Assembly: GCA_028803175.1 (NCBI GenBank)
Contig: JARBCG010000048.1
Location: 1-5,464 of the forward strand
DNA: 5,464 bases
Source of the DNA: Wolbachia sp.
GTDB taxonomy: Bacteria > Pseudomonadota > Alphaproteobacteria > Rickettsiales > Anaplasmataceae
Direction of reading: 5' to 3'
This document shows, one piece after another, positions 1 through 5,464 of the stretch (position 1 is its first letter; every line of letters begins with the position of its first letter). The translations under genes were made by a program, and so were the position numbers. Under the pieces are notes generated by a model that saw nothing but the letters and a program-made list of their open reading frames with translations, did not search any database and was not told the origin of the DNA.

Positions 1-346
1 ACAGTTTTTGATTATTTAAAAATAAGTTTAAAATTTAACATTCTCGTCATAGATCACCAATTAATTTTTTAGTACACATTATATCTATCCTCGTTTCATA
101 TTGTTTAAAAGGTAAAAAGCCCATGATCTCCCCTATCTACTTTGTTGGTTAATCCACAGTTGACGTTAACAACATCTTTAAATGGTTGGTCTTCCTTTAA
201 CAGATCTTTCACAGCAGTGCGTAAAACTGCTTCAGCAGCAAGATCTGTTACCAGTGTAGGTTTGCTTAAGCCAAGATCTCTTTTTCTAGTTTAGTTTGAT
301 TTTTAGAAGTAGCAAGTAGTGCAGTAGCTACAGAACCAGGTTCTGA

Positions 347-391
347 TGCTTCTCCTGCTTGTCCATCTGCTCCTTTCAGTCCTTTTTCACC
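347..391 (-). repeat. Collagen-like tract of five Gly-X-Y triplets
   Basis: The minus-strand translation gives GEK GLK GAD GQA GEA, five consecutive triplets with glycine first, followed by SEPGSVATALLATSKN. Short Gly-X-Y runs of this type occur in bacterial and phage fibre proteins as trimerising or stalk segments. The tract is too short to form a stable triple helix on its own and may be the remainder of a longer one. Confidence 0.6.
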
Positions 392-408
392 TAAGAACTT
401 CTGTGCGC

Positions 409-690
409 TCCTTTAGTGCTATAAACAAGATCATACACTGCAGTAGAATCACCAAGAAATTCTACCAATTTGTTTACTAAAACTGATTGACTGTCAGCAT
501 TAGGATCTGTTGCACCGAGTACTGAACCTGCCACAGTTGGTTTTGCTAAATAATTTGCTGCTGTTTGATTACTACTACTACCACATACTGCATTACTGAT
601 TTCACTAAGAAATCTTCCTAATTTATCCACTAAAACTGATTTTTCACCATCTTTTGCACCTGGTATTTAATCTGCCATAGGTTTTGCTAA
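409..690 (-). repeat. Two tandem 141-base (47-codon) repeats within the pseudogene
   Basis: The first unit begins at 690 and the second at 549 on the minus strand, exactly 141 bases apart and in the same frame. Both open with TTAGCAAAACC (LAKP), then share a GA.D element, then SVLVDKLGRFLSE versus SVLVNKLVEFLGD. DNA identity is clear in the conserved blocks and lost in the linkers, so the duplication is older than the frameshifts. A partial, more diverged third copy (LSKPTLVTDL) follows at about 240-270. Such units are typical of elongated modular proteins. Confidence 0.65.
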
Positions 691-1233
691 AGTTGGAGTT
701 TTAATATTTTCACCATCAGCTCTAACAAACGTCTTTCCTAATTCAATTTCAACTATTTTTACCTGTGTACCTGAGCCATTATCCTCAAAGTTTTAGTATT
801 TTACTTAAATCTATTGTAGCGCCAGCAGTTAAGCTATATTTAACAACTGGAGTAGCTTTTGTAATATCCATGAGCTTAAAAGTCAACCCGCTTGTATTAT
901 CTACAATCATTGTGTTCATTACCACTTGAAGTATAAACAAAAACTTCTGCATTAGTTATTTCTGCTGCTTTAGTTCTAGTACCTTATGGATTTACTGAAT
1001 CATAGGCTGAATAGAAATCTATTGCATAATTATTATTTGAATCATCATTATAAATTGCCTTTACAGCAGTATTTAAAGCAACACTTAAGTCTGCTATTGC
1101 GTATCAGTATCATCTTTAAAAGTCAAATCAGCTAGCATATTGCTTTCCGTTGATTATAAAAACAATAACATATACAAAAATTGTGTAATTCTTGTTAATT
1201 CTGAATGTTATATGTATGTTGAATCATGTATAA

Positions 1234-1239
1234 CCCTCC
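1234..1239 (-). promoter_or_regulatory. Ribosome binding site of the minus-strand pseudogene
   Basis: The minus strand reads GGAGGG followed by 6 bases and ATG (1227-1225). It is a near-perfect Shine-Dalgarno site at ideal spacing. The frame it opens closes after ten codons, but a one-base shift continues into an open stretch that reaches the INGKQYA block, so it probably marks the ancestral start. Confidence 0.5.
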
Positions 1240-1915
1240 GAAATCTTCCATTTAAGTAACACTTTGATTAAAAGAAAATTTTTCTAATGTAAACAATAGT
1301 TAACCAGAAAGGTGGAGTGGGAAAAACCATAGCTAGCATCAATCTATCAACAGCTTTTGCTTCTGTGTGTGAAAACACTTTATTGATAGACCTTGACCAT
1401 CAGGGAAAACGCAAGTACTGGACTTGAAATTCCTTACAGAAGAAGAGAAAATAAAAATATATATAAAATTTCGATAGATTCAAGTAATCCTACATCACCT
1501 GCAATCTTCAATATAAAGGAAATACCTAAGTTATCGTTGATTCCATCAGTAGTTGATTTATCAACTGCAGAAATTGAATTATCACAACTTGAACAAGGAA
1601 AATCTGTTTAAAAAAATGCAAAATAATTATAAACATGTAATTATCGATTATCCTCCGTCACTTGGTCTTCTAACCATAAATGCTCTGACTACTGCCAACT
1701 CTATTATTGGTCCTCTTCAATGTGAATTTTTTGCTTTGGATTGGCTGAGCCAATTGATTAGAACCGTAGAGCTGATAAAAAAAGGCCTAAATCCTTTTCT
1801 TGCAATAGAAGGAATAGTGTTAACAATGTATGACAGACGTAACAAGCTTAGTGAGCAGATCAAAAATGATATTTGTCAGTATTTAAACGATAGAGTATAT
1901 AAGACTATTATTCCG

Positions 1916-1935
1916 CTATATGAACCATTGTTCCA
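1916..1935 (+). other. 20-base insertion that breaks parA
   Basis: ParA proteins read TIIPRN.RLSEAPSHG here. The sequence has TIIP up to 1915 and resumes with RNLRLSEAPSHG from 1936 in another frame; the 20 bases between have no counterpart in the family. The inserted segment is not an obvious copy of flanking DNA and shows no inverted ends, so I see no transposon footprint. The boundaries assume the family pattern and could move by a base or two. Confidence 0.6.
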
Positions 1936-2096
1936 CGCAACTTAAGACTATCAGAAGCACCCTCTCATGGAAAGCCTGCTATTGTATATGATCTCAAACG
2001 CCCCGGTGCGCAGGCATATGTAAACTTGGCAAGAGAGATTTTAGAAAAGCACACAAGCAGTTGCAAAGAAAGGAAGCCAGTAAGTGGTGATGCAAT

Positions 2097-2100
2097 ATGA
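2097..2100 (+). other. ATGA overlap of parA stop and parB start
   Basis: The parA reading frame ends in TGA (2098-2100) and the parB ATG sits at 2097-2099. This four-base overlap is typical of translationally coupled operon genes and shows that the pair decayed in place and was not assembled from separate fragments. Confidence 0.75.
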
Positions 2101-2970
2101 AGGACGATAGAAGGCTCGGAAGAGAGGTCTGGCTTGATAGGTGATAGATTATATGATGATAAAGACAATAAACGATAAACTTTACCTGACTCACTGTTAC
2201 GTACAAGCAAGTTTCAGCCAAGAAAATATTTCGATGAAGAATCATTAAAAGAACTTGCAAGTTCGATAGAGAAAAGTGGTATTATACAACCTGTTGTAGT
2301 CCGCAAAAATTCAAATGATTGTGGCTATGAAATAATAGCTGGAGAACATCGTTGGCTAGCAAGTAAAATCGCAGGGCTGCATAGTGTGCCTGTTATCATA
2401 AAAGATTTAAATGATAATGAATACTTAGAAGTATCAATTATTGAGAACATACAAACGCAAGACATAAATCCAATAAAAGAAGGAGAAGCATATAAGAGGT
2501 TAATAGACGAATTCTCTTACACACATGGAGAATTAGCTTCTGTTGTTGGTAAAAGCCGCAGCCACATAACTAACATGATCAGAATGTTACCACTTTCCAG
2601 TAACATAAAAACAATGATTAATGAAAAAAAAGTTATTATGTGGCACGCAAGAGCACTTATTAATGTTGAAAACGCAGAAGATATTGCAGAAAAAACAGTT
2701 TTTCAACCCTTAAGTGTTAGATAAACTGAAAAATTGATAAAAAATCCGCAAAAGAATTATAATCCAGAGATAGAAGGCAAGCAACATGGAAGCAGAGGAA
2801 ATAAAGATATAGCATTGATGGAAAGTTCTATATCTTCTGAGCTTGGGTTAAATGTCAAAATTAGTGATAACAACTCTAAAGGTAAAGTTACTATACAATA
2901 CAATAATCCTACAGAATTTAAATTAATAGTAAAAATCTTGAGTAGAGAAATCGATATGTACGTGGAATAA
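2097..2970 (+). pseudogene. parB: Broken parB, partition DNA-binding CTPase
   Basis: ParB/Spo0J binds parS sites and spreads as a CTP-dependent clamp, guided by ParA. The start ATG (2097-2099) overlaps the parA stop as ATGA. The order is the N-terminal RRLGR; the ParB N-domain FQPRKYFDEESLKELASSI and SGIIQPVVVR; the CTP-binding box GEHRWLASKIAGL (2341 on); the second box IENIQTQDINPIKEGEAY; the helix-turn-helix YTHGELASVVGKSRSHITNM; HARAL; LSVRQTEKL; and a C-terminal dimer domain with ELGLNVKI, GKVTIQY and LIVKIL. Lesions are a 2-base AG expansion near 2121-2126 plus another indel before 2134, TAA at 2176-2178, and TAA at 2722-2724, which looks like CAA changed by one C-to-T step because the same frame carries on to 2970. 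The CTP box has H for R and L for R against the usual GERRWRA. From 2179 to 2724 the frame is open, but no good start heads it. Confidence 0.93.
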
Positions 2971-3100
2971 TTACTACATTTAAGCAAATAAAAAAACTTT
3001 CGTAAAACTTAAATTGATTAAAAAATATAAAATATATTTAATTTGGTATTTATTAAAATTACATACATTTCATTTAATTTATGATTTTAATAATTACTAA
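2971..3100. other. AT-rich spacer without a gene
   Basis: The stretch is mostly A and T with runs of A and no open frame of note. The only symmetry I saw was a weak TTTAAG/CTTAAA pair after parB, too short and too A-rich to call a terminator. Confidence 0.5.
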
Positions 3101-3638
3101 GATGGTTACTATATAGTAGATATTTTTACAGATGTTTTTGATGATAATTTTATAAATAATATGAATAACTTGAGTATTAATGTAAATGATTTACGCACTG
3201 ATGTAAATTACTTTTGTACTAGTATGAATAGTTTATGCATTTATCTAGATGAGTTAGGAAAATATACGCGTGCTAGAGTATAAAATGTATTACTCAGCTC
3301 GTGATTTTAACACTTTAACTAATGAACTGGCAACAAGCATGCAAAATGCTTATGAGACTTTGCAGGAATCTCAAGAAAATTATAGTAAGCAGTACGGTTC
3401 CATTGATGGTCGGTAGTGGATATCATATATTACGGCGCTAATTGATTGAGAGGAATTACCAATAGAGGAGGATGTAGGAGGTTTAAGATCTAGAATGGAT
3501 AATTTGACTTATGCCCTAACTAGTATGGCTCAGTCATTAAAATTAGATGCAGATAACATCCATAAGAGTTTACTGAAATTTAATTCAAAGCAAAAAGATG
3601 AAAGTCAGTTAAACGCTCCAGCAGAACACAATCATTAG
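3101..3638 (+). pseudogene. Broken gene for a heptad-rich, coiled-coil-like protein of unknown family
   Basis: I do not recognise this family. The first part (3101-3283) reads DGYYIVDIFTDVFDD, then a heptad-like stretch with L/V/M spaced 3-4 residues apart, including NLSINVNDLRTDVN and MNSLCIYLDEL, ending at TAA 3281-3283. A one-base shift gives MYYSARDFNTLTNELATSMQ and QESQENYSKQYGSIDGR, interrupted by TAG 3414-3416 and TGA 3447-3449 in the same frame, then EELPIEEDVGGLRSRMDNLT...MAQSLKLDADNIHKSL and a hydrophilic tail ending at TAG 3638. Across the stops the same frame keeps protein-like, amphipathic composition, which argues for one decayed gene of roughly 180 residues. No convincing start codon is visible at the 5' end, and a stop lies just upstream at 3098-3100, so the N-terminus may be lost. 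No membrane segment is seen. It lies between the parAB remnant and a long hairpin. Confidence 0.6.
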
Positions 3639-3696
3639 GCTAACTTTTTTGTTCAGTCTAACGAAAATTAACAGAAGGTAAACATCGCATATAAGG

Positions 3697-3729
3697 CTAG
3701 AATACTGCGATTTATTCGCGGTATTCTAG
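3697..3729. repeat. Long hairpin, 13-base-pair stem with 7-base loop
   Basis: The left arm CTAGAATACTGCG (3697-3709) pairs with the right arm CGCGGTATTCTAG (3717-3729) around the loop ATTTATT. All positions pair as Watson-Crick except one G-T. No run of T follows on either side, so it is not a classic intrinsic terminator, although it could act as a transcript-end or mRNA-stabilising structure after the upstream gene. The stem with a CGCGGTAT core looks like the dispersed palindromic intergenic elements of Rickettsiales genomes; that comparison is from memory and is not confirmed. Confidence 0.75.
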
Positions 3730-3803
3730 TATAGATTTCATTGAATAAAGAAACTTTTACTTACAACAACAGCTATAGCTCAAATAAAACATAAATGATT
3801 TAC

Positions 3804-3832
3804 TTTACTGAAAATCAAAAACAATCTAAATT
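3804..3832 (+). promoter_or_regulatory. Possible sigma-70 promoter for the transporter gene
   Basis: TTTACT (3804-3809) and TAAATT (3827-3832) are separated by 17 bases, each matching four of six consensus positions. Transcription would start near 3839, giving a leader of about 22 bases before the ATG at 3861. In DNA this AT-rich such matches arise by chance, so this is tentative. Confidence 0.3.
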
Positions 3833-3860
3833 TTTAAGCGGGTTCTAAGCAATGCTTTAA

Positions 3861-5132
3861 ATGGAAAATAGCAAAATCAAAAAAGTGATCATATCAAATA
3901 TGTTTTGCAAATTACTGCTATGGTATGATTTCATGATTTTCCTCGATCTAGCCAACATGATCGGTCAGGCATTTTTTTCTCCAGCAGAGCCAATTAGCAA
4001 TCTTTCTAGGCTCTTTGGAATATTTGCGATAGGGTTTTTTGCAAGACCATTTGGTGCATGTATATTTGGCTATATTGGAGATCGATATGGAAGAAAAATT
4101 TCATTGCTTACATCTATTTTACTAATATCGTTACCATCTTGTTTAATTGCATTAATCCCAAAATATGATGAAATTGGCGTTGCAGCATCAATATTGATTA
4201 CATTATTTCGCATATTACAAGGAATATCATTTGGGGCGGAAAAAGGAGCATCAATTTATTTACTGGAGCACTCCGTAAATAGAAAAAATTTAGGTGCCTT
4301 CTATAGCATCACAGGATTTGGCAAACCGCTGGGTATGGTATTATGCTCTGTCATAATTATAATATGTAAAAAAACAACAGATTTTAATGCTTGGGGGTGG
4401 AGAATACCTTTCTTTTTCTCTTTATTTCTCGGTACAATTTGTGTTTATACACGATCCTTAATAGAGGAAACGATAGCATATAAAATTCACGAAAACAAAA
4501 AAACTTTATCCATTTCACCACTTCTTGAAGTTATTCAAGATCATAAGAGAGCACTTATTTTATCGTTTACTATTTCCATAGCTGCAAATGTTAGTGTTTA
4601 TTTTGCAATGTTCTACAGAGCATTCACAAAAGAAATAGTTTCATTAGAGGTATATGCTAACACATACATATATGAAATTATGTTGATTATAACTAGTATA
4701 TTTGCAAAATTATCTTCAATTATATTTGGAATCTTATCTGATAAAATAGGAAGAGAGAAAGTAGTGATACCATGTTTAATAATATTAATGCTAATGTGTT
4801 GTCCTATGCTCTCTATTGCATACCATTATGAAGATTACTTCTTTATCACGTTATCTTCCTTAATCTTTGCAGTTGTTAAAACTGGCACTACATCAATATC
4901 ATTAACTCTATATGAGTTATTTCCAACAAAAGTTAGATTTAGTGGAATTAGCCTTTCACGTAACCTTGCTTCTGCGTTTTTTGGTGGCACTACCCCTTAT
5001 GTTTGCATGTGGCTTACTACCACATTCACCCACATAAATTTCGTAGCTGGTTTATACGTGATTTTGTGTTTGCTGACCAGTCTTATGGCTATATCACAAA
5101 TAAAAGAGCAGGATCGGAAAATTGATTGGTGA
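3861..5132 (+). CDS. proP: Major facilitator transporter of the ProP / metabolite:H+ symporter type
   Basis: This is an intact inner-membrane carrier of 423 residues, the normal size for the family, with about twelve hydrophobic helices. ProP-type carriers use the proton gradient to import proline, betaine or related organic solutes. Features seen are WYDF in helix 1 (residues 21-24), the loop 2-3 motif GYIGDRYGRK (70-79), RILQGISFGAEKG (117-129), WGWRIPF (178-184), the repeated half motif GILSDKIGREK (290-300), and LYELFPTKVRFSGISLSRN (350-368) followed by FFGGTTPYV (373-381). The start is supported by the short charged tail before helix 1, although no clear ribosome binding site precedes it; a three-codon ATG-CTT-TAA lies directly before the ATG. 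Oddities are L where EWYDF usually has E, and GAEKG where GGE.G is usual, so the substrate may differ from proline. It converges on the small membrane protein gene. The family call is strong; substrate is not known, so the gene symbol is by similarity. Confidence 0.92.
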   Translation: MENSKIKKVIISNMFCKLLLWYDFMIFLDLANMIGQAFFSPAEPISNLSRLFGIFAIGFFARPFGACIFGYIGDRYGRKISLLTSILLISLPSCLIALIPKYDEIGVAASILITLFRILQGISFGAEKGASIYLLEHSVNRKNLGAFYSITGFGKPLGMVLCSVIIIICKKTTDFNAWGWRIPFFFSLFLGTICVYTRSLIEETIAYKIHENKKTLSISPLLEVIQDHKRALILSFTISIAANVSVYFAMFYRAFTKEIVSLEVYANTYIYEIMLIITSIFAKLSSIIFGILSDKIGREKVVIPCLIILMLMCCPMLSIAYHYEDYFFITLSSLIFAVVKTGTTSISLTLYELFPTKVRFSGISLSRNLASAFFGGTTPYVCMWLTTTFTHINFVAGLYVILCLLTSLMAISQIKEQDRKIDW

Positions 5133-5149
5133 AGCTTATAGCCAAACAA

Positions 5150-5368
5150 TTAGTCTATGTTATTTACAGCGGTTTCACCTGCTATATTTTGCTCATTAGC
5201 TTCAAGCATTTTAGTGGTTAGTCTGATCAATTTATGTGTTAAGTCATGAGATTCATTTGTAAACACACCAACCATGGCACATGCTAGTATTAAAGCACAC
5301 AGCGCTATCATTTCAAGAAACAATACAAAGGCCAAAAAACCTAAGTAAGAAAGCTCTCCTGTATGCAC
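5150..5368 (-). CDS. Small membrane protein of unknown function
   Basis: The 72-residue protein starts at GTG (5368-5366), chosen because AGAGGG lies 6 bases upstream and no better start follows. Residues 7-36 form a long hydrophobic stretch (LGFLAFVLFLEM, LCALILACAMVGVF), enough for one long or two short membrane helices. The hydrophilic rest, NESHDLTHKLIRLTTKMLEAN and onward, looks amphipathic helical and ends NNID. I do not recognise the family. Size and layout resemble small phage or toxin-like membrane proteins, but nothing specific supports such a role. The gene faces the transporter tail to tail with a 17-base gap and no visible terminator between them. The frame stays open upstream to a TAA at about 5398, beyond which the same frame reads YLPGFFAFF, so a longer ancestral protein cut by a stop codon is possible. 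Confidence 0.5.
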   Translation of the reverse strand: MHTGELSYLGFLAFVLFLEMIALCALILACAMVGVFTNESHDLTHKLIRLTTKMLEANEQNIAGETAVNNID

Positions 5369-5374
5369 AGCTGT

Positions 5375-5380
5375 CCCTCT
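5375..5380 (-). promoter_or_regulatory. Ribosome binding site deciding a GTG start
   Basis: The minus strand reads AGAGGG, then 6 bases, then GTG. This is a good Shine-Dalgarno match at standard spacing and is the main reason for accepting the short gene and its non-ATG start. Confidence 0.5.
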
Positions 5381-5419
5381 AACGCCAACTATAGATTAGA
5401 AGAAAGCAAAAAAGCCGGG

Positions 5420-5447
5420 TAAATAGGGTAAACTCCAATATTGTAAA
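5420..5447 (-). promoter_or_regulatory. Possible promoter for the small membrane protein gene
   Basis: On the minus strand TTTACA (5447-5442) and TATTTA (5425-5420) are 16 bases apart. The first hexamer matches five of six consensus positions, the second only three. A start would fall about 45 bases before the GTG. Weak evidence in AT-rich DNA. Confidence 0.2.
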
Positions 5448-5464
5448 AAAAACTAATGAGGTAC

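Larger units (their letters stand above)
47..1227 (-). pseudogene. Broken gene for a repeat-containing protein with a collagen-like tract (surface or phage tail-fibre-like, family not recognised)
   Basis: Read on the minus strand, a coherent protein-like sequence runs through the whole stretch but changes frame about seven times (near 1199, 1138, 1100, 905, 790, 405 and 270, perhaps again near 117) and has in-frame stops at 984-986 and 667-669. Recognisable blocks in order are INGKQYA, ADLTFKDDTDT, IADLSVALNTAVKAIY, VKYSLTAGATIDLSKIL, two 47-residue repeats centred on LAKP...SVLV.KL, five Gly-X-Y triplets, and LSKPTLVTDLAAEAVLRTAV. The start chosen is ATG 1227, which has a GGAGGG ribosome binding site 6 bases upstream; ATG 1138 is an alternative but has only a weak site. 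The last frame ends at 105, or at 47 if a run of five T (minus strand) hides one more shift. Repeats, a collagen-like tract and low-complexity linkers suit a fibrous, exposed protein such as a phage tail fibre or surface protein; that is inference. It could also be the remains of two adjacent genes. Confidence 0.6.
1287..2100 (+). pseudogene. parA: Broken parA, partition ATPase
   Basis: ParA/Soj proteins are cytosolic, nucleoid-bound ATPases that move ParB-parS complexes apart. The conserved motifs appear in order but in four frame segments: deviant Walker A KGGVGKT (1308-1328), Walker A' LLIDLDHQGN, the block ASTGLEIPY, STAEIELSQLEQGKSV, Walker B VIIDYPPSLGLLTINAL, PLQCEFFAL, LAIEGIVLTMYDRRNKLSEQ, and the C-terminal RNLRLSEAPSHGKPAIVYD...GAQAYVNLAREIL. 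Lesions are a TAA directly after the ATG at 1287 with the usual N-terminal strand missing; one extra A in the run 1406-1409; a stop and frame change at 1609-1611; and a 20-base insertion at 1916-1935. Motif residues have drifted as well: DPQG to DHQG, IDCPP to IDYPP, and EGLS to DWLS. Reconstructed length matches a normal ParA of about 260 residues. Its TGA overlaps the parB start. The family call is firm; the product cannot be functional as read. Confidence 0.93.

Noticed and set aside
199..249. Inverted repeat AACAGATCTT / AAGATCTGTT
   Set aside because: Both arms fall in coding remnants (KDLL and VTDL codons) 31 bases apart; the similarity is explained by similar codons and no structure is implied.
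1153..1180. Promoter-like TATAAT with CAAAAA (minus strand TTTTTG) 16 bases away
   Set aside because: Transcription would begin inside the ribosome binding site of ATG 1138, and the stronger start at 1227 lies upstream of it; it is more likely chance in AT-rich coding remnant.
1965..2260. Minus-strand open frames of 81 and 88 codons
   Set aside because: They are antisense shadows of the parA end and parB start, whose motifs are clear on the plus strand.
2757..2987. Minus-strand open frame of 76 codons
   Set aside because: Antisense to the ParB C-terminal domain, with no ribosome binding site or family resemblance.
2977..3012. Possible terminator after parB (TTTAAG / CTTAAA)
   Set aside because: Only six A/T-rich pairs with a long loop and no GC stem.
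3771..3780. Ten-base palindrome AGCTATAGCT upstream of the transporter
   Set aside because: Perfect but short and isolated; no second copy or known operator resemblance was seen.
1..5464. CRISPR array, tRNA, rRNA or transposase
   Set aside because: No spaced direct repeats, cloverleaf, rRNA signature or transposase motif was seen on either strand.

Overview
The window is AT-rich, uses alphaproteobacterial-type genes and holds several genes that are recognisable end to end but broken by indels and stop codons. The residue-level style of the ParA and ParB remnants, the ProP-like carrier and the accumulation of young pseudogenes point to an obligate intracellular member of the Rickettsiales, most likely Wolbachia or a close relative in the Anaplasmataceae. 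This assignment comes from recognising the protein families and base composition, not from a database match.

Layout. Positions 1-46 are AT-rich with nothing recognisable. Positions 47-1227, minus strand, are one long pseudogene of a repeat-containing protein with a short collagen-like tract; it may be a surface or phage tail-fibre-like protein. Positions 1287-2100 and 2097-2970, plus strand, are a decayed parA-parB (chromosome or plasmid partition) pair that still keeps the ATGA start/stop overlap of an operon. Positions 2971-3100 are very AT-rich and show no gene. Positions 3101-3638, plus strand, are a second pseudogene, of an unrecognised heptad-rich (coiled-coil) protein. A long hairpin lies at 3697-3729. 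Positions 3861-5132 carry the one large intact gene, a 12-helix major facilitator transporter of the ProP/metabolite:H+ symporter type. It converges on a small membrane protein gene at 5150-5368 (minus, GTG start, good ribosome binding site).

How it works together. The only parts likely to make protein are the transporter and the small membrane protein. The ParA/ParB pair once formed an ATPase and a DNA-binding CTPase acting on parS sites. Here both are broken, and they also carry substitutions in nucleotide-binding motifs, so they have probably been non-functional for some time. A functional copy elsewhere, or loss of the replicon that used this copy, would explain this. The mix of intact and broken genes suggests a genuine bacterial locus under gene-by-gene decay, more than a uniformly decaying insertion in a host nucleus, but the latter cannot be excluded. 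I found no convincing new biological system. The points most worth checking are the partition-operon decay, the 47-residue tandem repeat protein and the long hairpin.
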